The translations under genes and the position numbers were made by a program. From positions 122,404 to 186,403 of the forward strand of contig CAZQSB010000001.1 of assembly GCA_964596015.1 (NCBI GenBank): DNA of 64,000 nt. The letters run 5' to 3'. This stretch comes from WJMD01 sp964596015. Its GTDB lineage: Bacteria; Joyebacterota; Joyebacteria; Joyebacterales; Joyebacteraceae. Of the stretch, positions 35,883 through 43,210 are shown one piece after another (the first letter of the stretch is position 1; each line of letters begins with the position of its first letter). Below the pieces are notes generated by a model that saw only the letters and a list, made by a program, of their open reading frames with translations, was not told the origin of the DNA and made no database searches.

Positions 35883-36761
35883 TCAGTTCTTCTTCGCCGT
35901 CCGCTTCTTCGTCCGTCGCCGAGCCTTCGTCCGTCGCGTCTTCTTTCCCCGCGCCATCCGGGACCGCGGCTGACACGTCGGGCAGATGAAGCTCGTCGTA
36001 CTTCCGGTCTTGAGCTTCTTCACGGGCGTGCCGCACGTCGGGCACGGTTTCCCCTCGCGGTACGCGACGAGGAGGTCGTCGACCGAGAAGCGACCGGGGC
36101 GGCCGAAGAGGTCCCGCTCGTAGAACGCTCCGCCCTTCTTGAGACTCGGTTTCAGACCGTCACGGATCGCCTTCCACAGCCCGTCGACCTCCTCGTCGGT
36201 CAATGTGTCGAGCCCGCGAAGCGGATGGAGCCCCGCCAGAAAAAGAATGTCGTGCACGTAGGCGTTCCCGATGCCGGCGACGCGCTCCTGGTTCAGAAGG
36301 AACGACTTCACGCCGCCCCGTCTGCCGTGGACGAGCTCCCGGAACTGTCGCTTTGTGAGATCGAGCACATCGGGGCCGAGCTTCGCGATGGGCGCGTGGT
36401 CTTCGAGCCCGGCCGCGACATGCGTGTGGCCGAACCACCAGAAATTGACGGCGAGGCTTCTCCCGTCGTCGAGGTGGAAGGTGACCCGCCGTTTCTCAGG
36501 GAGTTCGTCGGACGGGACGAGCAGAAGCTCGCCTCCCATGCCGAGGTTGATGAGAAGATACCCATCCGACATGTCCGCGACGATCCACTTGCCGCGGTGC
36601 GACACGTCCTCGAAGCGCGCGCCCTCAAGGCGCTTCGAGAACGTCCGCTTCGAGACGTTCAGGCACTTCGGCTGCAGGACCTCGATGCCGGTGATGGTCC
36701 GCCCCGTGAGATGCTTCCGCAACTCGCTCGCCCTGTTCGCTATCTCGGGAAGCTCGGGCAT
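35883..36761 (-). CDS. Fpg/Nei family DNA glycosylase
   Basis: A 292-residue base-excision glycosylase/AP lyase. The catalytic N terminus is PELPEI (P2 and E3 after Met removal), the conserved Lys is in SHRGKWIVADM, and the H2TH region is VAGIGNAYVHDILFLAGLHP. The zinc finger is CPTCGTPV to CPTCQ. A 25-residue Lys/Arg-rich tail follows, an extra DNA-binding feature. It excises oxidised bases; Fpg versus Nei specificity is not certain. Located just upstream of dinB on the same strand. Confidence 0.92.
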   Translation of the reverse strand: MPELPEIANRASELRKHLTGRTITGIEVLQPKCLNVSKRTFSKRLEGARFEDVSHRGKWIVADMSDGYLLINLGMGGELLLVPSDELPEKRRVTFHLDDGRSLAVNFWWFGHTHVAAGLEDHAPIAKLGPDVLDLTKRQFRELVHGRRGGVKSFLLNQERVAGIGNAYVHDILFLAGLHPLRGLDTLTDEEVDGLWKAIRDGLKPSLKKGGAFYERDLFGRPGRFSVDDLLVAYREGKPCPTCGTPVKKLKTGSTTSFICPTCQPRSRMARGKKTRRTKARRRTKKRTAKKN

Positions 36762-36764
36762 CCT

Positions 36765-37019
36765 CTAGGAACCCTCCAGGTCGGTCCGCGTGAGAAGCCA
36801 ACCCATCGTGCGGGTGTCGTAGACCAGCTCGAAGAAGTCGTCTTCGGTCGTGACGACCGAGAAATGATGATGCTTGTACTGCCCCTCGCGCACTTCCCAG
36901 CGGCCGGTGATGCGCTCGACGTCGACGACGCGGTTTCGCCACCGGAAGCGCAGGGGGTCGAGCCGTCCTCCGCTGAACCGCGTCAGCACGGTGACGGCCT
37001 CGTTGATCTCCTGGATCAT
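36765..37019 (-). CDS. DUF6504-like small protein
   Basis: An 84-residue protein: IQEINEAVTVLTRFSGG, then FRWRNRVVDVERITGRWEVRE, HHHFSVVTTEDDFFELVYD and WLLTRTDLEG. The order (short strand with FxWRxR, GRW, then ELxYD and W-LxRxD) resembles DUF6504 proteins, which often accompany Y-family polymerase genes; here dinB is two genes downstream. ATG at 37019 has GAGGGG ten bases upstream; earlier in-frame ATGs are possible. No catalytic motif is seen. Confidence 0.6.
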   Translation of the reverse strand: MIQEINEAVTVLTRFSGGRLDPLRFRWRNRVVDVERITGRWEVREGQYKHHHFSVVTTEDDFFELVYDTRTMGWLLTRTDLEGS

Positions 37020-37128
37020 AGGGTCGGGTCCCCTCGATGCTGTCGGTCGCATGTCCCTGTCCCTCGTTCCCATCGACTCCACACGCCCCCGCGAGAGGCT
37101 TCCTCGACCTCACCTGCTTCCCGGACTC

Positions 37129-37196
37129 GGGGGTCCCTCTTCGCTCAGACACCCGCCGCCCTCCGGGCGGCGAGAACTCGCTCGGGAGGGACCCCC
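37129..37196. terminator. Nested inverted repeat (two-stem structure)
   Basis: GGGGGTCCCTC (37129-37139) pairs exactly with GAGGGACCCCC (37186-37196). Inside sits a second perfect stem, CGCCGCCC/GGGCGGCG (37154-37172). It lies 50-117 bases downstream of the SagB-type gene stop and upstream of the DUF6504-fpg-dinB genes, so it may end one transcript or regulate the next. Confidence 0.5.
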
Positions 37197-37245
37197 TCGC
37201 CCGGGGTTTCAGGGGCGGCGATCTCTCTCGCCGGGCGTCCGGCGG

Positions 37246-38010
37246 CTACGGGAGCGCGCCGACAGGCATGAGGCCGAACGGCTCGATCTCGGGCTCGCCG
37301 AGCACGCCCGCTACATCCTCGTCGGAGAACGCGCCGACGAACACGGTACCCAGGCCCAGGCTCTCCGACTGCAGATAGATGTTCTCCGCGACCGCGCCGA
37401 CCTCGATGTGAACGTATCGCTCCGCCCGGTCGCCGTACTTGGACGCCGTCCTGGACGGCACCGCGCCGATGACGACCACGGCCGCCGCGTCGGCGACCCA
37501 CTCCTGCGAGAGCGCTGCGTCCGAGAGCATGGGCCGCACGTCCGCGATCTCGACGACCGCGAGGTCGTGCGCCTCCGGGTCGTAGTGATAGAGCCCCGCC
37601 GGCAGGTCCGTGACGCGTCCAGCCGCGACGTAGATCTCGATGGGGTAGAGCGCGCCGGCCGACGGAGCGGCCCGGTGTCCGTCGCCCGTGACGCCCTGCG
37701 CGGCCCAGAGGAGCTGCGAGAGGTCGGCGAGCGGCATGGGCTCATCCGAGTAGGCCCTGACCGAGCGCCGTCCGCTGATCGCCCGCTCGACCGGCATGGA
37801 GCTGATCCGGGGCGCCGGCAGCGCGACCCGGTCGGGCCGGACCGCCCGTGCCGCGGAGAGGTCGGTGGTCGGTGTGTCCACCGAACGCTCCATCTCCTTC
37901 GCGGGTCCGTCCAGCACCAGGAGAGCGCCCATGATCAGGATGACGAGCGCCACGAAGGAGAGCGCCTGGGTCACCGATCCGCTCCTATTGCTTCTCCGCA
38001 CGTTGTTCAT
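37246..38010 (-). CDS. Membrane-anchored SagB-type nitroreductase
   Basis: A 254-residue protein: one N-terminal helix (ALSFVALVILIMGALLVL), a linker, then a SagB/ThcOx-type nitroreductase domain (ISGRRSVRAYSDEPMPLADL; LLWAAQGVTG; APSAGALYPIEIYV; GLYHYDPEAHDL; GAVAENIYLQSESLGLGTV). SagB enzymes oxidise azolines in some pathways, but many stand-alone homologues have unknown roles, and no YcaO or precursor peptide gene is near. The ATG at 38010 has GGAGG five bases upstream. The anchor places the domain outside the cytoplasm, which is unusual for an FMN enzyme. Confidence 0.82.
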   Translation of the reverse strand: MNNVRRSNRSGSVTQALSFVALVILIMGALLVLDGPAKEMERSVDTPTTDLSAARAVRPDRVALPAPRISSMPVERAISGRRSVRAYSDEPMPLADLSQLLWAAQGVTGDGHRAAPSAGALYPIEIYVAAGRVTDLPAGLYHYDPEAHDLAVVEIADVRPMLSDAALSQEWVADAAAVVVIGAVPSRTASKYGDRAERYVHIEVGAVAENIYLQSESLGLGTVFVGAFSDEDVAGVLGEPEIEPFGLMPVGALP

Positions 38011-38091
38011 CACGTCCTCCCTGTTCCTTGAGACGCTTCCGGTCCCCGCGATGCTCGTCGCCTCCGCCGCGGGACTCCGGAAGAGCCCGCC

Positions 38092-38715
38092 CTAGAACTT
38101 CCGCATCAGGCCGACGACCGTCCCGAGGAGCCGCGTCTCCGCGTCGCCCTCCCTGAGCACGATGTCGTCGTACTCGGGGTTCCGCGCCTCGAGAACGACC
38201 TGCCCCTTCCGACGCGAGTACACCTTGACGGTGGCTTCGTCGTCGATGAGCGCGACGACGACATCCCCCGTCTTCGCCGTCGGCTGCGGGTTCACCGCGA
38301 CGACGTCGCCGTCGAGGATGCCCGCGTCCCTCATGCTGTCGCCCGTGACCCGGAGCGCGAAGCATCCGTCGCCCCGCACGAACATGTCGTCGACCGCGAT
38401 CTCGTCCTCGACGTTCTCGATGGCGAGGATCGGCGCGCCGGCCGCGACGCTGCCGACGAGCGGGATCCGGGTGACGTCCGCCCTCGCGGCGGGCGCGTGG
38501 TGCTCGAGCCACTCGATCCCGCGCGAGATCCCCTTGTTCCGACGGATGTACCCGCGCTCCTCGAGCGCGTCGAGGTGGTAGCGGACCCCGTTCGTCGAGG
38601 CGATGCCGAACTCGTCGCCTATCTCGCGGATGGTCGGCGACCGGTCGTGGTCGCGGATGGTCTCGACGATGAAGTCGAGGATCCTCTGTTGTGTCGGTGT
38701 CAGGTCGTGTCGCAT
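38092..38715 (-). CDS. lexA: LexA repressor
   Basis: A 207-residue SOS repressor. A winged-helix DNA-binding domain (LTPTQQRILDFIVETIRDHD; SPTIREIGDEFGIASTNGVRYHLDAL) is followed by a cleavage site A92-G93 (SVAAGAPI) and the S24-type dyad S127 (VTGDSMRD) and K164 (TVKVYSR). RecA-stimulated self-cleavage lifts repression. ATG at 38715 with GGGAGAG upstream is the true start; the frame runs on to 38829 through the operator region. Two palindromes upstream indicate autoregulation. Confidence 0.95.
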   Translation of the reverse strand: MRHDLTPTQQRILDFIVETIRDHDRSPTIREIGDEFGIASTNGVRYHLDALEERGYIRRNKGISRGIEWLEHHAPAARADVTRIPLVGSVAAGAPILAIENVEDEIAVDDMFVRGDGCFALRVTGDSMRDAGILDGDVVAVNPQPTAKTGDVVVALIDDEATVKVYSRRKGQVVLEARNPEYDDIVLREGDAETRLLGTVVGLMRKF

Positions 38716-38791
38716 CGCGTCTCTCCCGGAGCGTGCCGCAGCGGGCGTTTTCCGCCCGCCGTCACACAGAAGGACGGCCTGGAAGCCCTCC

Positions 38792-38805
38792 TGCACATCT
38801 GTGCA
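38792..38805. promoter_or_regulatory. Putative LexA operator 1
   Basis: TGCACA-TC-TGTGCA, a perfect 6-2-6 palindrome, 77 bases upstream of the lexA ATG. It is one of two identical half-site arrangements; together they predict LexA autoregulation. Confidence 0.65.
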
Positions 38806-38814
38806 CCAGACTAC

Positions 38815-38828
38815 TGCACACATGTGCA
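38815..38828. promoter_or_regulatory. Putative LexA operator 2
   Basis: TGCACA-CA-TGTGCA, the same 6-2-6 palindrome as the site at 38792, with centres 23 bases apart, about two helical turns. Confidence 0.65.
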
Positions 38829-38836
38829 CCCGTCAA

Positions 38837-38870
38837 GGCAAAAAGAAGGACCGCCCTGATGAGGCGGCCC
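38837..38870 (-). terminator. Intrinsic terminator of the arsenic operon
   Basis: GGACCGCC and GGCGGCCC form an eight-base stem with one mismatch and a seven-base loop (38848-38870). On the minus strand it is followed by TTCTTTTTGCC. It ends the operon whose last gene is arsC. Confidence 0.75.
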
Positions 38871-38943
38871 TTTCGATACGATGCGCGCTGCCGATACTGA
38901 GGATCCGGCGGCCCGGACGACCCCCCGTCCGCCGCCGCCCGAA

Positions 38944-39372
38944 CTAGCGACCGACCTCCTCGACCCACGCCTTGACCTTCGCTTCGATCTCGTCCCGGAC
39001 CCGACGGAACGTCTCGAGCCTCTCCTCCTCGGCGCCCTCGTGCGCGGCCGGGTCATCGAACGGCCAGTGCGCGCGCTGTCCGACGCCGGGGAACGCCTTC
39101 GGACATTGCTTCTCGGCCTCAGCGCAGACCGTCACGAGATACCCGAAGTGCTTCTTCCCGAGATACTCGTCCACGCTCTTCGAGCGCTGCCCCGCGAGGT
39201 CGTATCCGACCTCCTCCATGACCTGCCGGGTCATGGGGTGGATCTCCGACGGCTCGAAACCCGCGCTCGCCGCCTCGAAGCGGTCGCCCCCATATCTCCG
39301 GAGGAACGCCTCCGCCATCTGGCTTCTCGCCGTGTTGCCGGTGCACAGGAAGAGCACGGCCGGTCTGTTCAC
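38944..39372 (-). CDS. arsC: Arsenate reductase, thioredoxin-coupled (LMW phosphatase fold)
   Basis: A 142-residue ArsC. The active-site loop is LFLCTGNTARSQMAEAF (C10, R16); the two resolving cysteines are C83 and C90 in TVCAEAEKQCP. This is the Staphylococcus/Bacillus-type enzyme, reducing arsenate to arsenite with electrons from thioredoxin. The GTG start overlaps the upstream stop (GTGA) and has GGAGG upstream. It is the last gene of a seven-gene operon that also encodes a cytoplasmic thioredoxin-like protein. Confidence 0.92.
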   Translation of the reverse strand: MNRPAVLFLCTGNTARSQMAEAFLRRYGGDRFEAASAGFEPSEIHPMTRQVMEEVGYDLAGQRSKSVDEYLGKKHFGYLVTVCAEAEKQCPKAFPGVGQRAHWPFDDPAAHEGAEEERLETFRRVRDEIEAKVKAWVEEVGR

Positions 39373-39914
39373 TGAGTCCTCCTGACTGCGTCAAGCGCAT
39401 TCAGCACCTCGCCGAGCACGTAGCGCCTGAACAGCGCCTCGTCCTCCACGAACACCCAGATCCCGTCGAGCGTCGACCACCCGACCTCCCCGCCGTCCTC
39501 GACGACGGAGAGCACGAGGGAGCTCTCGAGGATGTCGTATCGCTCGACGAGCGCCTCTTCGCCCTCGTCGTCCAGGTTGACGGTCCCCCACGTGACGACC
39601 CCGCTGTCGAGCTCCGGGGACAGCGAATCGACCAGTACGGCTGTCGTGTACTCCTCGAACCTGAGACAGTTCTCGCAGCGCGCGGTCCTGTGGAAATAGA
39701 GGACGTCGACCCTGTCCGGAAGAACTCTCAGCGTGTCGGTCGCCGTCGACTCGGACGGAGCGCGCTGAAGCTGGAGCGACCCGGCGTCCGCCGGAACGGA
39801 CGGTACGGCTGACGCGCCGGCGCCGCTCCCGGCGACGGCCGGGTCCGCCGCGGCCGACGAGGCAAGGAGCAGAACGGACAGCGCAAGGACAACCGCACTG
39901 GCTCGACGTCTCAA
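39369..39914 (-). CDS. Secreted ArsF-like thioredoxin-fold protein
   Basis: A 181-residue protein with a signal peptide (SAVVLALSVLLLASSAAA) and a thioredoxin-like domain with RVDVLYFHRTARCENCLRF; the CENC pair takes the place of CxxC. The order matches proteins annotated as nitrophenyl-compound nitroreductase subunit ArsF family, often found in arsenic operons. Start is TTG at 39914, overlapping the upstream TGA (TTGA) with AAGGAGG in front. Redox role in the periplasm is inferred. Confidence 0.75.
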   Translation of the reverse strand: MRRRASAVVLALSVLLLASSAAADPAVAGSGAGASAVPSVPADAGSLQLQRAPSESTATDTLRVLPDRVDVLYFHRTARCENCLRFEEYTTAVLVDSLSPELDSGVVTWGTVNLDDEGEEALVERYDILESSLVLSVVEDGGEVGWSTLDGIWVFVEDEALFRRYVLGEVLNALDAVRRTQ

Positions 39915-40150
39915 CGGCCCTCCTTCAGAAGCGACACGATCTCGTCCTTCGTCATCACGCGCCCGGAGGACTTCACGTCACCGTCGACCGCAAGCCCCGG
40001 CGTCATCATGATGCCGAACCCCATGATCTTGTTGATGTCGGTCACCTTCTCGATCTCGACGTCCGCGCCGAGCTCCGCAGCCGCGGCCTCCGCGTTCGCC
40101 GCGAGCTGCTTGCACTTGGGACATCCCGTCCCGAGGATCTGGATCTTCAC
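39911..40150 (-). CDS. Small thioredoxin-like protein
   Basis: A 79-residue glutaredoxin/thioredoxin-fold protein: MKIQILGTGCPKCKQL, with active-site CPKC, then MMTPGLAVDGDVKSSGRV (cis-Pro loop). This is the 'redox-active disulfide protein 2' type that accompanies arsenic permease genes. GTG start with GGAGG upstream. It lies ten bases after the permease gene and may reduce the permease or ArsC; that partner assignment is inference. Confidence 0.88.
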   Translation of the reverse strand: MKIQILGTGCPKCKQLAANAEAAAAELGADVEIEKVTDINKIMGFGIMMTPGLAVDGDVKSSGRVMTKDEIVSLLKEGR

Positions 40151-40160
40151 ACAGAGCCTC

Positions 40161-41462
40161 CTATCCGCTGATGAAACCGAAGAGAAGACCGCTGACTGTC
40201 GCCATCACGACGACCAGCGTCACGTACACAAGCGTCTTCCGCGTGCCCATGACCGAGCGGATCACGAGCATGTTGGGAAGCGACAGCGCGGGTCCTGCGA
40301 GCAGCAGGGCCAGCGCCGGCCCCTTCCCCATGCCGTTCCCTATGAGACCCTGCAGGATCGGCACCTCGGTCAGGGTGGCGAAGTACATGAACGCGCCCGC
40401 CACGGCCGCGAAGACGTTGGCTCCGAGGGAGTTCCCGCCGACCGAACGACTGACCCACTCCGACGGGATGAGTCCTTCGCCTCCGGGCCGTCCCAGCAGC
40501 AGCCCGGCCACGACGACGCCGACGAAGAGGAGCGGGAGGATCAGCTTCGCGAATCCCCACGTGGCGTCGAGCCACTTCCTGCCGTCTTCTCCCGACAGAT
40601 GGAGTGCTACCGAGAGGCCGATGACGCCGACGGCGAAGGGCACCAGTGGCCCTCCTCCCATGAACCAGGCGGACGCGGCGACGGCCGCTCCGACGAGGGC
40701 AAGCGCCAGAGGTCGGACATTGAACCAGAGAACCAGCACGACGCCGAGGACTGCGGCCAGTCCCGATGTGATCCACCACTTCCCCTGGTGGACGGCGTGC
40801 ATGAATCCTCCGGAATCGGAGGCCGACCCCCAGTTGGCGAACACCAGGATGGCCACGAGAAGCGCGAAGTACAGAGCGTTCTGCCACAGCGGCCGCCCGC
40901 CGTCTTCCTCGGCTTCCTCCGTCTGCGCGGCCGCCCGGACGAGCTCCTCTCTGCGGAAGATGAGGTGCATCGCCAGACCGATGACCACGCTGAAGACGAC
41001 CGCGCCCACAGCTCGCGCGAGACCGATCTCCGGTCCGAGCACGCGCGCCGTCAGGACGATGGCGAGCACGTTGATCGCGGGTCCCGAGTACAGGAACGCC
41101 GAGGCCGGGCCCAGCCCCGCCCCGCGCTTGTAGATTCCCGCGAAGAGCGGCAGCACCGTACAGGAGCAGACCGCCAGGATGGAGCCTGAGACCGCCGCGA
41201 CGCCGTATGCCAGCGCCTTGTTGGCCCGGGGCCCGAGATACCTGAGCACGGCCCGACCGCTGATGAAGACGGCGATGGCGCCGGCGATGAAGAAGGCGGG
41301 AAGGAGGCATGTCAGCACATGCTCGCGCGCGTACGACCGGACGAGGAGGAGCGACTCCCTGAGCGCGTTGTCGAAGCGGGGCGCGCCGACGGGGAGGTGG
41401 AACGCCACGACGAAGACGAGCGCCATCGCAGCGAGGACCTTCCATTCTCTCTTCAGATCCAA
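40161..41462 (-). CDS. Permease (DUF318/ArsP-like)
   Basis: A 433-residue inner-membrane protein with about eleven helices. The conserved CSC motif is in ILAVCSCTVLPLFAGIYKRG, followed by GPASAFLYSGPAIN, and a repeated motif EVPILQGLIGNGMGKGPALALLLAGPALSLPN, shortened here, marks the second half. Such permeases export arsenite or organoarsenicals. The start is TTG at 41462 with GGAGAG upstream. It lies between ccdA and the thioredoxin gene. Confidence 0.87.
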   Translation of the reverse strand: MDLKREWKVLAAMALVFVVAFHLPVGAPRFDNALRESLLLVRSYAREHVLTCLLPAFFIAGAIAVFISGRAVLRYLGPRANKALAYGVAAVSGSILAVCSCTVLPLFAGIYKRGAGLGPASAFLYSGPAINVLAIVLTARVLGPEIGLARAVGAVVFSVVIGLAMHLIFRREELVRAAAQTEEAEEDGGRPLWQNALYFALLVAILVFANWGSASDSGGFMHAVHQGKWWITSGLAAVLGVVLVLWFNVRPLALALVGAAVAASAWFMGGGPLVPFAVGVIGLSVALHLSGEDGRKWLDATWGFAKLILPLLFVGVVVAGLLLGRPGGEGLIPSEWVSRSVGGNSLGANVFAAVAGAFMYFATLTEVPILQGLIGNGMGKGPALALLLAGPALSLPNMLVIRSVMGTRKTLVYVTLVVVMATVSGLLFGFISG

Positions 41463-41493
41463 GGTCTCTCTCCCGGAACGAGCCGCCCGAACG

Positions 41494-42192
41494 TCACAGG
41501 CGGGTCACCAGCAGGTAGACGCCGCCGGCGACGACGAGGACGCCGCATACCCTCCGAAGCCATATCGCGCCGCCTGAACGCTCGGTCCAGTTCAGATAGC
41601 GCTGGACGATCTCGGTGAACGTCCCCGCGAGGACGATGACCGCGCAGTGACCGACGCCGTACGCCAGCAGCAGAAGGACGCTGTAGAGAAGGCTCGTCCC
41701 CGCGATGCCCAGCACGACGCCGAGCATGGGCGCCATGTACGCGAAGGTGCAGGGCCCGAGCGCGACGCCGAAGATGAGCCCGAGCACGAAGGCCGCGAGC
41801 CCGCCCTTGCGCTTCACGGCCACGCCCCTCGGACCCGACCACGGCGCGGGCACAAGACCGATGAGATGAAGACCCACCAGCACCAGCACCCCCGCGATCA
41901 CGTACGTCGTGACGCTTCCGAGGTCTCCCATGATGCGCCCGGCCGCCGCCGTGGCCACACCGATGGCCGCGATGGTGATGAGGATGCCGACGGAGAAGTA
42001 GAGGGAGATAAGGAAGGCGCGTCGTGTGGAGATCCTCCCCTGCCCATCAACGAACCCGACGATGAGCGGGATGCTGGCGAGATGACAGGGGCTCAGGACG
42101 ACGCTCAACACGCCCCAGGCCAGAGACGCGAGGATGGCGATGTGCGGCGCCCCCTGGACCGCCTTCGTGAGAGCGGCGAAAAGATCACTCAT
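41494..42192 (-). CDS. CcdA/DsbD-like transmembrane electron carrier
   Basis: A 232-residue membrane protein with six or seven helices. Two conserved cysteines sit in helix motifs: VLSVVLSPCHLASIPLIVG and GLIFGVALGPCTFAYMAP, the CcdA/DsbD-beta pair that passes electrons from cytoplasmic thioredoxin outward. ATG at 42192 is chosen with GGAGG eleven bases upstream. Next to a thioredoxin lipoprotein gene, it should supply that protein with electrons. Confidence 0.87.
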   Translation of the reverse strand: MSDLFAALTKAVQGAPHIAILASLAWGVLSVVLSPCHLASIPLIVGFVDGQGRISTRRAFLISLYFSVGILITIAAIGVATAAAGRIMGDLGSVTTYVIAGVLVLVGLHLIGLVPAPWSGPRGVAVKRKGGLAAFVLGLIFGVALGPCTFAYMAPMLGVVLGIAGTSLLYSVLLLLAYGVGHCAVIVLAGTFTEIVQRYLNWTERSGGAIWLRRVCGVLVVAGGVYLLVTRL

Positions 42193-42212
42193 GCTGCGTG
42201 CGTCCTCCCCTG

Positions 42213-42719
42213 TCAGTGGTTCGGGGCCTGGCCTTCGGACGGAGGTGTCTCGAACTCGTACCCGAGCTCGGTCCACTTCGCCAGGATCTCCTCTCTGGAG
42301 TAGAAACCCTGGTGGCGGAAGAGCTCATCGCCGGACTCATCGAGGAAGAGCTGCGTGGGGATCACGCTCACGCTGTACTCCCGAGCGGCCTCGGGCTCCT
42401 TCCAGACATCGATGAAGACAACCTCGAACTCCCCCTCGTACGTCGCCCGCAGCTCCTCGAGAATGGGGGCCATCATCTTGCACGGCGTGCACTTGTCGGC
42501 GCCGAGGTCGATCAGCGCCGGCAGGTCCCGACTTGCGACAGCGGCGTCGGAGGACATGGCGGACGTGTCGGCTCGCGCCTTCCCGGCGGCTCCGTCCGAG
42601 GGGACGCCGGTCTCTTCGCCGCTCCTGTCGCACGCTGCGACGAAGCACGTCAGGATCAGGAAGAGCGCCAGGGCCAGCCTTCCGGTTCGGCCCCGCTTCG
42701 CTGCAGTGGCACGTCTCAT
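42213..42719 (-). CDS. Thioredoxin-fold lipoprotein
   Basis: A 168-residue lipoprotein: basic N terminus, hydrophobic segment LALALFLILTCFVAAC with lipobox VAAC, a linker, then a thioredoxin domain (LIDLGADKCTPCKMMAP with active-site CTPC; VSVIPTQLFLDESGDE with cis-Pro). It should act in the periplasm as a reductant fed by the CcdA-like neighbour. Its ATG overlaps the arsR stop by one base (TGATG). Confidence 0.88.
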   Translation of the reverse strand: MRRATAAKRGRTGRLALALFLILTCFVAACDRSGEETGVPSDGAAGKARADTSAMSSDAAVASRDLPALIDLGADKCTPCKMMAPILEELRATYEGEFEVVFIDVWKEPEAAREYSVSVIPTQLFLDESGDELFRHQGFYSREEILAKWTELGYEFETPPSEGQAPNH

Positions 42720-43045
42720 CACGAATCGGATCTCCTTCCCTGGAGCACGGCCTCGACGCACTCGAAGAACCTAAGCACGCAGGGTACCCTCAGGCTGTAG
42801 TACATGTGCGAACCGCGCTTTTCGGCCGCGACGATACCGGCCGAGCGCAGGACCGAGAGGTGGCGCGACACCGTCGACATGTCCGCGCCGACGAGCTTGG
42901 TCAGCTCGTTGACGCAGAGCTCTCCCTCGGAAAGGACATCCACGATATAGAGGCGCGTCGCGTGGGCCATCGCCTTGATGATCTCGGCCCGCTCCCCATA
43001 TCTCGTCTTCTCCTCGGAATATGTCGTCTTCTCCTCAGAACGCAT
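42719..43045 (-). CDS. arsR: ArsR-family repressor
   Basis: A 108-residue winged-helix regulator: KAMAHATRLYIVDVLSEGELCVNELTKL, recognition helix MSTVSRHLSVLRSAGIV and wing AEKRGSHMYYSL. The metalloid box reads ELCVNEL, so only one of the two classical cysteines is present; C-terminal cysteines in VPCVLRFFEC may complete an arsenite site. ATG at 43045 with AAGGAG six bases upstream. It heads the arsenic operon and probably binds the AT-rich promoter just upstream. Confidence 0.9.
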   Translation of the reverse strand: MRSEEKTTYSEEKTRYGERAEIIKAMAHATRLYIVDVLSEGELCVNELTKLVGADMSTVSRHLSVLRSAGIVAAEKRGSHMYYSLRVPCVLRFFECVEAVLQGRRSDS

Positions 43046-43060
43046 GGGAGGCTCCTTCCC

Positions 43061-43090
43061 TATATATTTGCACATTTTACCAAATCACCA
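43061..43090 (-). promoter_or_regulatory. AT-rich arsR promoter/operator
   Basis: In this GC-rich genome an unusually AT-rich stretch precedes arsR: TATATA (43061-43066) as a -10, overlapped by an inverted repeat ATTTG-N10-CAAAT (43066-43085) typical in layout of ArsR operators. A -35 is weak (TTGGTG, 19 bases away). Confidence 0.5.
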
Positions 43091-43128
43091 AGTCCCATGC
43101 AAGGGCTTTCGCTCGCTCAGAACGCGGA

Positions 43129-43158
43129 GAGGCCCCGGGAACAGCGTCCCGGGGCCTC
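43129..43158 (-). terminator. Perfect 12-bp hairpin
   Basis: GAGGCCCCGGGA pairs exactly with TCCCGGGGCCTC around a six-base loop, 53 bases past the stop of the DUF5362-like gene. No T-tract, but it separates that gene from the arsenic operon. Confidence 0.55.
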
Positions 43159-43210
43159 CCTGTCCTCGCGCTCCCGGCTCGTCCGAAACGGGCGCGCGTC
43201 GTCTCGTCGT

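Noticed and set aside
37246..38010. Thiazole/oxazole-modified peptide cluster around the SagB-type gene
   Set aside because: No YcaO, dehydratase or precursor peptide is visible nearby.
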